A DNA stretch of 64,000 bases from PALSA-350 sp963834445 (GCA_963834445.1 CAWIBU010000008.1:1-64000); one strand, 5' to 3'; counted from the first letter of the stretch, positions 55,913 to 64,000 are shown. The notes: generated by a model not told the origin, from the letters alone. Numbers and translations are program-made.

Positions 55913-57222
55913 GGTTGCGGGTAGATACGCATAGCATTGTCATGCAGGTAGCCATGGGCAAACTGCAGCGCACGTGGCTCCGTGATTTCCCCCTGCACGA
56001 TCATTTCGGAGAGAGCGGCCGCCAGCGCGGTGCGCGCCGACTCGACCGCGAGCCAGTCGCTCTCTTCCGCCCCAATGGCTTCGTTGAAGGGAAAGGCATC
56101 GGAACCGAAGACCACCTTTTCGGGATAAAGCAGGAGCCAGTGACGCAGCACCTCGGCCAGATCTTTCGGATACAGATAGAGACCCATCAACGATGAGTCA
56201 AGATAGACATTCTGCCGAGCTGTGAGCCAGATGGCCTGGTCCTGAAACGGATAGCCGCCGTGTAACAGCACGAAGTTGACGTTTTCGTAGCGCGGGTCGC
56301 GCAGCACGTTTTCCAGGTTCAGTACGTTACCGCCGCTAATGCTGTAAAAATCTCCCGTGCCCGCGGCCGTATGTATCTGTACCGCCAGGTGCAATCGCCC
56401 CGCCTCGCGCAGTAAGTAGCGAAACAGGAAGTCTTCGAATACCGCGTGCTCGGCCGCGGAGGGTTTGCCGCCGGCGTGATAACGATCGTAGATCCTCGCT
56501 GCCTCGGCCTCGGGCGGATCGTCAAAATGCAGGGTGCGGAAATAGGCAATCTCGAATTTGATGGCGACGCCGCCGTGGCTGCGATTCTGCTCCACAACCT
56601 TGCTCACGAAGGCCAGGTATTCGGGAAAAGTTTTGGGCAGCGCAGTCAGTCCGGCTTGCGCCAGTTCCCTCTTCAGCTTTTTCTCCTGCAAGGGCACATA
56701 CACGCCCTCATCGATGTTGCGCGCGGTCAACTCGCTGTTGTCCAGGGGAAAGAGAAACGAGTCCACGAAAAACACCCAGTGGAATCGCTTTGGGTCAAGG
56801 TAGCTGCCCATGGCCACACGATTGGCCATCATGGTCTCGACGTTGAGCCGGTCAAGAATGCGATCGAAATATTGGTAGCCGGGATAGGTTTTGGCTAACT
56901 CCGCTTTTTTGGCCACTAACCATTGGATGTGCCCGAGGCCGTAGTCAGCGTATGGATAGGCAAAGAGGTCTTTCGAAGCCGCCACTAACTCCGGATTATC
57001 GAGGCGCAGGCGCAGCGGTGAATGCAAGGGGGGAGAAGCCATCGCGTCCACATCGCTGTCATCCGCGAAGCCGGGATGGCCGTGGTCGTCGAAGATAGCG
57101 ATCTGGCGAATTTGCTGCAACAAGCGGTCGTAGGTTTGCTGGTAACCAGGCGCAGCATTGGGGCTGGCCTGCCCCCATAAGCTGCTGGATGCAATCAGAA
57201 AGAGTACCGGCAGTGGGCGCAT
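55909..57222 (-). CDS. Exported amidohydrolase-family metalloenzyme
   Basis: 437 residues. A signal peptide (PLPVLFLIASSSLWGQ) is followed by QIAIFDDHGHPGFADD (His-x-His metal motif of the amidohydrolase superfamily), IKFEIAYFRTL, VQIHTAAGTGDFYSISGG, FVLLHGGYPFQDQAIW and KVVFGSDAFPFNEAIG (final Asp). A TIM-barrel hydrolase or decarboxylase of the amidohydrolase-2 type. Presence of a signal peptide is unusual for this group and places it in the periplasm. It lies between two SDR/cupin pairs. Confidence 0.85.
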   Translation of the reverse strand: MRPLPVLFLIASSSLWGQASPNAAPGYQQTYDRLLQQIRQIAIFDDHGHPGFADDSDVDAMASPPLHSPLRLRLDNPELVAASKDLFAYPYADYGLGHIQWLVAKKAELAKTYPGYQYFDRILDRLNVETMMANRVAMGSYLDPKRFHWVFFVDSFLFPLDNSELTARNIDEGVYVPLQEKKLKRELAQAGLTALPKTFPEYLAFVSKVVEQNRSHGGVAIKFEIAYFRTLHFDDPPEAEAARIYDRYHAGGKPSAAEHAVFEDFLFRYLLREAGRLHLAVQIHTAAGTGDFYSISGGNVLNLENVLRDPRYENVNFVLLHGGYPFQDQAIWLTARQNVYLDSSLMGLYLYPKDLAEVLRHWLLLYPEKVVFGSDAFPFNEAIGAEESDWLAVESARTALAAALSEMIVQGEITEPRALQFAHGYLHDNAMRIYPQP

Positions 57223-57285
57223 GAACTCCTTGTTTCCGCGAAAGGACTGGTTAAGAGTGGGGCTGAAGTCTTCTGCCCATCGGTT

Positions 57286-58074
57286 CTAGAGCCCCTTGAA
57301 CAGGCCGCCGTCGACCAGCAGGGTTTGGCCGGTGATGTAGGACGCGCGTTCGGAAGCGAGCCACACGATTGCGTCTGCCACCTCTTCCGGTTGCCCTACA
57401 CGTTGCAACGGCGCTTCAGCTCCTAGCTTCGACTCAAATTCCGCGGCGCTCATGCCCAGATCCTGCGAGCGTTTGCCGATCAGTTGCTTCAGCCGCTCGG
57501 TCGCCGTGTAGCCAGGACCAACGTTGTTGACCGTGATGCCGTCTTTGCCAAATTCATTGGAGAGGCTCTTGATCAGGCCGAGCACACCCGCCCGCACGGC
57601 ATTCGAGTAGATCAGGTCGGTCACCGGCTGCCGAACCGTGATCGAAGTAATGGTCACCAGCCGCCCCCATTGCTGCTTCTGCATCCAGGGCAGAACCGCG
57701 CGCGCAAAATAGATTACGCTCATGAAGTTCAGTTCCAGCGCGCGATGCCACTCCTCGGTGGTGGTGGCAAAAAACATTTTGGCGGGTGGACCGCCGGCGT
57801 TGGTTACGCAAACATCCACGCCACCGAACTCCTGCGCCACATGCTTCACAAACTCTTCGACGGCAGCAGCATCGGTCACATCCAGCGTCTCGGCCAGTAC
57901 CCTGGCGCCATAGTTGTCGCGGATCCTGGCCGCAGCCGCGTTTATCCTGGCCGCGTCGCGCGAGCACATCGCCACCTTCGCGCCCTCAGCGGCGAACTTC
58001 TCTGCCGCTGAGCGCGCGATCCCGTCGCTCGACGCAGCGACAATTACACTACGATCCTGCAAGCCAAGGTTCAC
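57286..58074 (-). CDS. SDR-family oxidoreductase, atypical catalytic residue
   Basis: 262 residues. Rossmann fold SVIVAASSDGIARSAAEKFA (unusual variant of TGxxxGIG), VTNAGGPPAKMFF, LVTITSITVRQPVTD and NNVGPGYTATERL. The catalytic Tyr occurs as YSNAVRAGVLG: the following Lys of YxxxK is Arg, as in a recognised SDR subgroup. Ends LLVDGGLFKGL. Its start overlaps the cupin gene stop by 4 bases, so they are co-translated. Confidence 0.87.
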   Translation of the reverse strand: MNLGLQDRSVIVAASSDGIARSAAEKFAAEGAKVAMCSRDAARINAAAARIRDNYGARVLAETLDVTDAAAVEEFVKHVAQEFGGVDVCVTNAGGPPAKMFFATTTEEWHRALELNFMSVIYFARAVLPWMQKQQWGRLVTITSITVRQPVTDLIYSNAVRAGVLGLIKSLSNEFGKDGITVNNVGPGYTATERLKQLIGKRSQDLGMSAAEFESKLGAEAPLQRVGQPEEVADAIVWLASERASYITGQTLLVDGGLFKGL

Positions 58075-58442
58075 CGCGCCGTCTCCGAAGCCTCGCGAAG
58101 ATAGGCGTCGCTCTTATCGAGCCAATCCTGGCGCGGCGGATTGAAAATATCGATGTCAATCGTGTCCTCGAGGGCGACCGCTTCATGCGGCATGTGGGGT
58201 GGAATGCACAGCACTTCTCCGGCCCGGACATCAATTTCCCGGCCATCGATCTGAAAGCGCAGAACCCCCTCAAGAACGTGGGTGATCTGCTCGTTGTGGT
58301 GGCTGTGCAAGGGCACCTTTGCGCCCTTACGCAGAAGCAGGCGCGCAATCATCAGGTTGGTGCCGACGATCAGTTGACGATCCAGCAGTGGAGTCAGGTG
58401 TTCTACTTCGATCTCATTCCAATTGGAGTGCTTTGCGCTCAT
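58071..58442 (-). CDS. Cupin-domain protein
   Basis: About 123 residues. A small single cupin: LIVGTNLMIARLLLRKGAKV, metal-binding HSHHNEQITHVLEG, DVRAGEVLCIPPHMPHEAV. Start at 58442 (MSAKHSNWNE). Such proteins may be isomerases, dioxygenases or sensors. It is the first gene of the cupin-SDR pair. Confidence 0.85.
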   Translation of the reverse strand: MSAKHSNWNEIEVEHLTPLLDRQLIVGTNLMIARLLLRKGAKVPLHSHHNEQITHVLEGVLRFQIDGREIDVRAGEVLCIPPHMPHEAVALEDTIDIDIFNPPRQDWLDKSDAYLREASETAR

Positions 58443-58512
58443 TTCGATTCCCCAGCAAAAGTTACCACAAAACCCAGGCTCGCTTAGGGTGGTGTCTTGC
58501 GGGCGGCCCTGA

Positions 58513-58803
58513 CTATCCGTGCGGCTTTGCGGAGGCACTCTTCACATCGGCGGTGCCCAGCCAGGTGACCGCGCCAAAAGCTCCCAGCCAGGAACCGGCC
58601 GCAGCGAAGACCACGTAGATCGGGTTGCCGGTGTAGCTGATCACCGCGAACGCGGAGAGCAGGTACCAGACGCTGCTCCAACTGGCTGCAATGCTGCGGC
58701 GGCGCGCGGCGACCGCCGCAGTGAACAGGACGTAGACCGCGTCGGTAGCGGCCGTAGAGGCGACGACGCCGAGTGCGATGAGCGGATGGGGCGCGTGGAT
58801 CAT
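58513..58803 (-). CDS. Small membrane protein in the respiratory operon
   Basis: 96 residues with about three membrane helices (IALGVVASTAATDAVYVLF, SVWYLLSAFAVISYTG, YVVFAAAGSWLGAFGAVTWL). No family recognised with certainty. It lies 40 bases downstream of ctaG on the same strand. Confidence 0.65.
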   Translation of the reverse strand: MIHAPHPLIALGVVASTAATDAVYVLFTAAVAARRRSIAASWSSVWYLLSAFAVISYTGNPIYVVFAAAGSWLGAFGAVTWLGTADVKSASAKPHG

Positions 58804-58842
58804 TCGGTCTCTGGCAGCCTCTGGCGGTCTCAGGGCTGTAGG

Positions 58843-59667
58843 TTACACCAGAGTGCGCTGGGTGTGCGTGGCTTGCGGTGAAAGCAAATGGACCGCGATC
58901 AGTGCCAGCGGCACCAGATAGAAAATGGAGCCAATGACCCACATCAACGCGCCTGCCGCAGCCTGGTCCTGCAATGGCGAGAGGGCAAACACCCGCGGTG
59001 CGATGGAATAGCTGGGATAGATGACTCTACCGGCGAAGCTAAGCGAGGCGGAGAAGGCGGTGTTCACCAGGTCGGCGCCGACCAGGTAGGGCAGCATGGC
59101 CCAGCGGGAACCACGGCTGGCGCTCGGCCACGGCTGAATTACGGGGAACCAGAACAGCAAGCCGGTCAAAAAGAAGCAGGCGTGCTCGACCGAATGCCAG
59201 TTTTCTGAGCGCAACGCCAGCTCATAAGCCGGGGGAAGATGCCAGCCGAGGTAGGCGATGTTCATCGCCAGCCAGGCGAATACCGGATGCGTGAGCAGGC
59301 GGAAAAGCCGGTGCAGGATGGGCGCGCGGAACAGCGGTCCCAACACGGTGCGCAGCAGCGAAGGCGGCAGGCCTCGCAGCAAGGGCACGGCGGGTGCGCC
59401 CAACAACAGGAGTGGGGGCGCCACCGACATAAAGATCAGATGCTGTGCCATATGGGCAGTCAGCAGCACATCGTCCAGCGTGTCCACGGGTGAGCCGACG
59501 GCCAGATAGAGAGAAAACAATCCACCCAGAAAGCACCACGCTCGCCAGGGAGGAAACAAGCTGGCGCGCGTGCGGCGAATTTTTTGCCAGCCGCGCAGGT
59601 AAAGCGCCGCGGACACAATCAGGCCCGCTATGGCGAAGGGTGGGAAGGTCCACGAGGTGTAGGTCAT
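58843..59667 (-). CDS. ctaG: Cytochrome c oxidase assembly protein, caa3-type CtaG
   Basis: About 274 residues with 7 membrane helices. The caa3_CtaG signature is clear: VDTLDDVLLTAHMAQHLIFM, SVAPPLLLLGAP, IAYLGWHLPPAYELALR, HSVEHACFFLTGLLFWFPVI. It takes part in copper-centre assembly of caa3-type oxidase. The start at 59667 is the first ATG with membrane-protein sequence; the open frame upstream crosses the repeat region. It belongs with the bc/oxidase genes further upstream. Confidence 0.9.
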   Translation of the reverse strand: MTYTSWTFPPFAIAGLIVSAALYLRGWQKIRRTRASLFPPWRAWCFLGGLFSLYLAVGSPVDTLDDVLLTAHMAQHLIFMSVAPPLLLLGAPAVPLLRGLPPSLLRTVLGPLFRAPILHRLFRLLTHPVFAWLAMNIAYLGWHLPPAYELALRSENWHSVEHACFFLTGLLFWFPVIQPWPSASRGSRWAMLPYLVGADLVNTAFSASLSFAGRVIYPSYSIAPRVFALSPLQDQAAAGALMWVIGSIFYLVPLALIAVHLLSPQATHTQRTLV

Positions 59668-59689
59668 TTTAAAAGAGCTTTCCTGGAAC

Positions 59690-59765
59690 CCGAAGGTGAA
59701 CAGCAGGGCCCTCCACGGCGCTTCGCTACGGTCGGGATGACAAAGTTGTTTGGTGGACGGGTTTA
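59690..59765 (-). repeat. Dispersed acidobacterial extragenic repeat, copy 4 (inverted)
   Basis: Read on the minus strand: CAACTTTGTCATCCCGACCG, then GCGAAGCGCCGTGGAGGGCC, the same core as copies near 0.4, 15.7 and 23.1 kb. It is followed by a related partial core at about 59920-59945. Confidence 0.75.
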
Positions 59766-59788
59766 GATGGAAGCTTTCTGCCCCGACC

Positions 59789-59890
59789 GCAAATGAGTGG
59801 GTGGCCCAGGTCTCGCGTTTAAGACCTGGGATTTCTGCCTCACGCGCCCCCACGTCTCAAACACGAGACCTGGGCCACCCACTCATTTGC
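59789..59890. repeat. Long near-perfect inverted repeat (32-base arms)
   Basis: Left arm 59789-59820 begins GCAAATGAGTGGGTGGCCCA and right arm 59859-59890 is its reverse complement with 31 of 32 positions matching. The 38-base spacer itself contains a partial repeat of GACCTGGG. The transcript could form a very stable hairpin between the cytochrome b gene and ctaG. Confidence 0.85.
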
Positions 59891-59965
59891 GCTTTGGTCC
59901 GTTGATTCCATCCTTAACCAACCCGGGATGACCAATTTGTTTGGGTTAAAGAAAGAATTCTCTCC

Positions 59966-61441
59966 CTACCGTGAGGGATCAAGTTCCCCTGTGCTCAGGT
60001 AAGTTTGCGAAGCATCCCCCGCCGGCCGCTCACCCGCAGGGTGGAGCGTTTCCAGAAAACTGACCAGCGCCGTTACTTCCGGCGGAGAGAGATTTTTTCC
60101 GTAGGCCGGCATGTTGCCGCCGCCCTGTAACACCTGGCGCACCAGTTGGTCGTAAGTGAGGCGCGTCGCCACACCATCCAATGCCGGCCCGCGCTCGCCG
60201 CCCTCGCCCCCCAACATGTGGCAGTTACGGCATTGCTTGTCCTGAAAGACAATCTGCCCCTGTCGACCCAGCGGGGTGGCTGCATGCACGTACTTCAGCG
60301 GAACGGTATCCCCGCTCCAGGCCTGCATCTTCGGGCTCCATGGGGTCGTTGTGCCCAACTGTTGGCACACCGCAAACCCAACCGCCAGGACGGTGATCGA
60401 GAGCACCGCGATGGGACGGCGGCGCCAGCTCTTTTCGCCTTCACCGGCAAACAGTGGCAGCGCGATCAGGAAACCAATCGCCACCACGGGAACGATCAGG
60501 AGGAACGGCGTCTCCAGATTCTCCGGCAGAAAGGAGAGGATGGTGTAAATCCAGAGAAAGAAAAAGTCGGGCTTGGGCACCGTCTGGATGATGGTGGGGT
60601 CAGGGAAACCGGTCGGGCCGAACGGCCCCAGCAGCGCCGCGCACAGCGCAACCGCAAACAGGATCGCGGCGGCAAACATCAGATCCTTCCACACCGCCCC
60701 GGGTACAAACGGAATGCCGTCCTTATGCGCCAGCTCGTTGTATTCCTGAACGTAGGTGCTACGGCGGACAATCCGCCCCGGCATCGGCCACTCATTGATG
60801 CCCAGGCCGACCACCATCCAGATGTGCAACCCGGCAAAGGCCAGCATCATCCCGGGAATGACAAACACATGCAAAGCAAAAAACCGGGTCAGCGTCGGGC
60901 CGGCAATGATAGGACCGCCCAACAACAAATTGACCAACGCGCCGCCAATGATGGGAACACGGCTGACAATCGAGGCGCCGATGCCCAAGCCCCAGTAGGC
61001 GTCTTGGTCAAAGCGCATCACCTGCCCGGTGAAGGCCATGCCTAAGGTCATCAGCAGCAGAAAGACACCGAGGATCCAGGTCAGTTCGCGGGGAAATTTG
61101 TAGGCGCCAAACAGGAACACCTGCGCCATATGAATCAGCACCACGGCCACCATGAAGTTCGATCCCCAGCCGTGCATCGCGCGCAGAAACCAGCCCAGCG
61201 GGAGCTGGTGATTCAGTACCTGCAAACTATTCCACGCCTCGCCGGCCGAGGGCACATACACGATGGCGAGCAGGATGCCGGTGGCGATCTGCAACAGCAA
61301 CAGAACGAAACTGGCGCTGCCAAACACGTACCACCAACTGGCCGTGTTGCGCGGCACCGGATGCAGGACCACGTCTTTGATGGGCCCTTCCAGCTTTAAG
61401 CGGCTTTCAAACCAATCGTAGGTCTGCTTCAACCAGTGCAT
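59966..61441 (-). CDS. Cytochrome b fused to a C-terminal cytochrome c domain (bc complex)
   Basis: About 491 residues. The N-terminal cytochrome b6-like part has paired heme His in LRAMHGWGSNFMVAVVLIHM and FFALHVFVIPGMMLAFAGLH. The Qo-site motif appears as TVPKPDFFFLWIYTILSFLP (PDFF in place of PEWY). A C-terminal heme-c site, DKQCRNCHMLGGEGGE, is joined after the last helix. It oxidises menaquinol/quinol and passes electrons through the Rieske protein and attached heme c. Its first codons overlap the end of the Rieske gene (61429-61441). Confidence 0.92.
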   Translation of the reverse strand: MHWLKQTYDWFESRLKLEGPIKDVVLHPVPRNTASWWYVFGSASFVLLLLQIATGILLAIVYVPSAGEAWNSLQVLNHQLPLGWFLRAMHGWGSNFMVAVVLIHMAQVFLFGAYKFPRELTWILGVFLLLMTLGMAFTGQVMRFDQDAYWGLGIGASIVSRVPIIGGALVNLLLGGPIIAGPTLTRFFALHVFVIPGMMLAFAGLHIWMVVGLGINEWPMPGRIVRRSTYVQEYNELAHKDGIPFVPGAVWKDLMFAAAILFAVALCAALLGPFGPTGFPDPTIIQTVPKPDFFFLWIYTILSFLPENLETPFLLIVPVVAIGFLIALPLFAGEGEKSWRRRPIAVLSITVLAVGFAVCQQLGTTTPWSPKMQAWSGDTVPLKYVHAATPLGRQGQIVFQDKQCRNCHMLGGEGGERGPALDGVATRLTYDQLVRQVLQGGGNMPAYGKNLSPPEVTALVSFLETLHPAGERPAGDASQTYLSTGELDPSR

Positions 61442-61968
61442 TCGCAGCCTTCTTTCCGCACCGCCGCGCTGGTCGCCAGCGTGGGCATCTGACCGGCGTT
61501 GATGATCAGCTTGCCATTTTGCACCTTGTAGTCGTAGGTAAAGAGACCGCGCGGCGGCGGCCCCGCGGCGCGCGAGCCATCGGCGTAATAAACGCCGCCG
61601 TGACAGGGACACATAAACAATTCCGACTGCGGGAACCAACGCACCGGGCAGCCGAGGTGGGCGCAGTTGATGGCAAAAATCTGGAATTTCTGGTCCGAGG
61701 TGCGGCGCACCCAGCAGGCTGCTTTGCTGGTGGCCCCATCCCAGGGGGCGCTCTGCGGATTGACGAAGCTGGCCAGCCGGGTCTGTCCCAGGGCAAACTG
61801 AGACACGTCACCCAGGTCGATCCAGGAATTGTAACCGCCATTCCTGCGAATCGGTCCCAGCAGGTAACCGACCACCGGGGTTGCGATCAACAAGGCAACC
61901 GCACCGTTGAGCAGAATCCCGATCTTCATCAGCAACGACCGCCTGCTGACTGCTTTTTCGTCGCTCAT
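61429..61968 (-). CDS. Rieske [2Fe-2S] protein of a bc complex
   Basis: About 179 residues. A membrane helix at the N-terminus with twin-Arg-like start (SRRSLLMKIGILLNGAVALL) anchors it. The cluster ligands are in INCAHLGCPVRWF and MCPCHGGVYY. Start 61968 is chosen as the family N-terminus. It overlaps cytochrome b downstream and the cytochrome c gene upstream (4 bases), showing tight coupling. Confidence 0.93.
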   Translation of the reverse strand: MSDEKAVSRRSLLMKIGILLNGAVALLIATPVVGYLLGPIRRNGGYNSWIDLGDVSQFALGQTRLASFVNPQSAPWDGATSKAACWVRRTSDQKFQIFAINCAHLGCPVRWFPQSELFMCPCHGGVYYADGSRAAGPPPRGLFTYDYKVQNGKLIINAGQMPTLATSAAVRKEGCECTG

Positions 61969-62669
61969 TGCGAGCCTCCACTTTTCAGCGCTGGCCGCTG
62001 GCTGGCGAGCCACGCCACAACATCGGTGACTTCCTGGTCGCTCAGGGGATGCCCGGGCAGATCGTTGCGCCAATCGGGCTGGCCGATATCCGGGCGGCCG
62101 GCAATCACAATGGTGCGCAGCACCTGATCTGAGACCAGGGAAAGAAACGCCGGGTCCGTTATCGATCCAGCAATGGGCCGGGCTTTCGAATCGGCTTTCG
62201 AGCCGGTCTCTCCGTGGCACGAGGCGCAATCGGTGGCATATACCTGTTGGCCGCGGGCCGCATCCCCGGCCTTGGCGGCGTGATAGGGCGGCGGGTGGCC
62301 AGCCGTACCCGGCTTATACCAGGCGGCGCGCATGCCCTGCACCAGGGCGTCAACCTGCTGATCGGTCAGGCTACCGCCGGCGCTGGCGGCAAAAGCCGGC
62401 ATCAGCGTGCCCGGTTCGCCGTTGGCCACCACCTGGCGCAGATGCGGCTCGTCGACCAGCGCCTGATAGACCGGGTTCGCCAATGGATACGAGGGGCCGT
62501 TCATGCCCCTGGCGCCATGACATGCCGAACAGTTTTCGCGGTAGAGCGTGGCAAAATCAACCACCGAATCGGGGCGAGGAACTTCTGGCCCCGGCTTGGG
62601 GTGGCCAGGCAGTTGTCCGCAGCCCAACACCGCCAGGCAAGCAACCAGCATCAGCAGGCGCGCCGTCAC
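61965..62669 (-). CDS. Di-heme cytochrome c lipoprotein
   Basis: About 234 residues from a GTG. A lipoprotein signal (LLMLVACLAVLGCGQ) is followed by two heme-c sites, ENCSACHGARG and TDCASCHGETG, each in a class I cytochrome c domain (LTDQQVDALVQGMRA; LSDQEVTDVVAWLASQ). Probably the mobile or tethered carrier between the bc complex and the oxidase. It overlaps both neighbours by 4 bases. Confidence 0.92.
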   Translation of the reverse strand: MTARLLMLVACLAVLGCGQLPGHPKPGPEVPRPDSVVDFATLYRENCSACHGARGMNGPSYPLANPVYQALVDEPHLRQVVANGEPGTLMPAFAASAGGSLTDQQVDALVQGMRAAWYKPGTAGHPPPYHAAKAGDAARGQQVYATDCASCHGETGSKADSKARPIAGSITDPAFLSLVSDQVLRTIVIAGRPDIGQPDWRNDLPGHPLSDQEVTDVVAWLASQRPALKSGGSQ

Positions 62670-63520
62670 TTCGGTCCATCCTCCCCACGGTGCTCTTCCA
62701 TCATGCCCGGCGTTTCCAACCCCATGCGCGCGGCAAAGGGCAGATATTGCTCGGTGCGATAGTTCGTTTGCTGAGCGACGACCCAGCCCGCCACCAACCC
62801 GAACGTCACCTGTGAGGCGACAAACCACCACCAGTCAATGCGCGCATCGAGGAAGGGATTGATCAGGTCCAGGGTGGCATGCAACACGCCTGTCCACAGC
62901 AGTGGGGCGATGACGCCGCCAAGCAGGATCGGATGCCGCGGCAACATGGGCAGCATCGCGCCGTAGAGCAGGCCGATGAGTAGCGAACCCGCAGCGTGGA
63001 TGATGGTTGCGAAAATCAAAGCACTGAGACGAAAGTGGGTAATCTCGGCAAAGGTTGGGTCGGACCAACCGGCAACGCCGGCGCCGCCGAGAAGATTCAC
63101 CGCGTACCAAATGCTGTGGTAACGGATAAGGCCGTAGAGCAATGCGGGCACGATCATGGCGGCGCCGCCGGCGATACCGCCCTTGACCCCAGCCATCACC
63201 GATGGGGTGTGGACGGGCAGACGGGCGCGGTGGCTTTCGTCAATCTCGATGCGCGCGATGCGGGTGCGCACGGTGGTGTAGGCAAAACTCTCCACCTTGA
63301 CGGGCACGGCTACGTGGTGCGCATGAGGCCAGACCTGGCCAAACCAGCCCACGCATCCGGCAACAATCAGTATTGCCCCAAGCACGCTGATCCCCATATT
63401 CGTGACCAACCCGGCAAAGGCAAAGGTCAGGCCCAGGGCGAGCACGATGGGGAACGCAGTGGGGGCGGGCAGCTGCACTACTTCTTTCGATACGCCGTCT
63501 TGTCCGTGATGATCTTCCAT
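62666..63520 (-). CDS. Multi-pass membrane protein of the oxidase operon, function unknown
   Basis: About 284 residues. An N-terminal pair of helices (FPIVLALGLTFAFAGLVTN, GAILIVAGCVGWFGQVWPH) resembles a small oxidase subunit IV-like segment. A soluble stretch (HVAVPVKVESFAYTTVRTRI) follows, then four more helices (MAGVKGGIAGGAAMIVPALL, PLLWTGVLHATLDLINPF). I do not know a named family; it is position-conserved with cytochrome oxidase genes. Start at 63520 follows GAGATGTAATGC. Confidence 0.75.
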   Translation of the reverse strand: MEDHHGQDGVSKEVVQLPAPTAFPIVLALGLTFAFAGLVTNMGISVLGAILIVAGCVGWFGQVWPHAHHVAVPVKVESFAYTTVRTRIARIEIDESHRARLPVHTPSVMAGVKGGIAGGAAMIVPALLYGLIRYHSIWYAVNLLGGAGVAGWSDPTFAEITHFRLSALIFATIIHAAGSLLIGLLYGAMLPMLPRHPILLGGVIAPLLWTGVLHATLDLINPFLDARIDWWWFVASQVTFGLVAGWVVAQQTNYRTEQYLPFAARMGLETPGMMEEHRGEDGPK

Positions 63521-63539
63521 TGCATTACATCTCTTTCTG

Positions 63540-64000
63540 TCAGCGGCCAATGATGTAGACCACGGTGAACACCACCACCCAAACGGCATCGACAAAGTGC
63601 CAATAGAGTGAGAGCACCTCGATTTGTCTGGCGTGCTCGCGCTTGAGCTTGCCGGTGAGGGCGAAGATCAGCACGATCAAAAGCATGGTCAAGCCGATGA
63701 TCACGTGGCTGGCGTGCAAGCCGACGAGCGAGTAGAACGTAGTGCCAAAAAGGTTGGTGCTGATGGTCAGGCCATCGTGATAGATCAGCTTTTTCCATTC
63801 CAGGCCGGTGCCGCCCAGAAAGATGGCGCCTAAGGCCACGGTGAGGGCCCACCACAGGCTGAACCCTGCCATCGCGCCCTTCTTGAGCTCGCGCTCGGCC
63901 AGCCAGATGGTGAAGCTGCTGGACAGCAGGCAAACGGTATTGAAGATCGGCAGTTCCAGAACCTGGCGCGGTTGCGGCCCGGAGACGCTCTTGCCGATGT
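63540..64000 (-). CDS. ctaE: Cytochrome c oxidase subunit III (5' end outside window)
   Basis: About 153 residues visible, with the frame open to the right edge. It has ELPIFNTVCLLSSSFTIWLA, FSLWWALTVALGAIFLGGTG, LFGTTFYSLVGLHASHVIIG and VLSLYWHFVDAVWVVVFTVV, the hallmark helices of COX3. The gene probably starts beyond the window, followed further upstream by oxidase subunits I and II. It is transcribed into the membrane protein and bc genes. Confidence 0.93.
   Translation of the reverse strand, partial: IGKSVSGPQPRQVLELPIFNTVCLLSSSFTIWLAERELKKGAMAGFSLWWALTVALGAIFLGGTGLEWKKLIYHDGLTISTNLFGTTFYSLVGLHASHVIIGLTMLLIVLIFALTGKLKREHARQIEVLSLYWHFVDAVWVVVFTVVYIIGR

Noticed and set aside
60146..61045. 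A 299-codon plus-strand frame within cytochrome b
   Set aside because: Low-complexity His/Arg/Gln-rich antisense translation opposite a certain cytochrome b gene.

Overview
The window looks like a chromosomal segment of an Acidobacteriota bacterium (Terriglobia-like). The evidence is a VWFA-related protein of the type expanded in Acidobacteria (28516-30123), a TonB receptor with an N-terminal carboxypeptidase-regulatory-like domain, a GC-rich base composition, and dispersed extragenic repeats built on a TTGTCATCCCGACCG core at about 0.4, 15.7, 23.1 and 59.7 kb. Housekeeping anchors are groEL (partial, left edge), ispG, ruvX, ribBA, greB-like, tRNA-Arg(CCU) and a bc/caa3-type respiratory operon that runs off the right edge.

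Layout. 0-7 kb: groEL end, TonB receptor, DinB protein, a Crp/Fnr remnant, a LytTR response regulator whose kinase has lost its 5' half, and an outer-membrane protein. 7.2-15.6 kb: a PadR-controlled efflux island (TolC-like, RND pump, adaptor, TAT-exported multicopper oxidase, DoxX-like); TolC and DoxX carry frameshifts. 15.8-20.4 kb: an orphan atypical receiver, tRNA-Arg, then the most striking locus. This is a Family 2A (SrpI-type) encapsulin shell gene overlapping a gene for a cysteine desulfurase with a roughly 340-residue Pro/Met-rich, internally repeated N-terminal extension, the hallmark of encapsulin cargo; an Lrp/AsnC regulator is divergent. 20.4-30 kb: a small secreted protein, a 2OG-Fe(II) oxygenase, ispG, a PhyH-LacI-alpha-galactosidase operon, a GNAT protein with a damaged C-terminus and the VWFA protein. 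30-33 kb: a type I sulfatase (one frameshift) divergent from its likely activator, a true formylglycine-generating enzyme.

33-40 kb is a patch of stress and regulatory genes: topoisomerase IB, an orphan histidine kinase, a Crp/Fnr regulator, a DUF4142 protein, a paralogous pair of small proteins (one membrane-anchored) and GreB. 40-47 kb holds several gene remnants (truncated primase/helicase-like gene, duplicated PQQ-propeller tail, RHS fragment fused back-to-back with a decapitated TPR regulator) among intact genes (PQQ-like propeller, Gfo/Idh oxidoreductase, ruvX, PIN toxin, MBL hydrolase). 47-54 kb: aminotransferase, HAD hydrolase, RibBA with unusual active-site residues, YtxH-like protein, methyltransferase, O-antigen-ligase-like protein, cytochrome c. 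54.6-58.4 kb: a catabolic-looking cluster (two SDRs, two cupins, an exported amidohydrolase). 58.5-64 kb, all on the minus strand: CtaG, cytochrome b fused to cytochrome c, Rieske protein, di-heme cytochrome c lipoprotein, an unknown membrane protein and cytochrome oxidase subunit III, forming a quinol:cytochrome c:O2 respiratory chain module.

Several genes carry single frameshifts (TolC, DoxX, sulfatase, GNAT). Without reads I cannot separate true decay from assembly error. All functional assignments are from motif recognition by eye; no database search was run.
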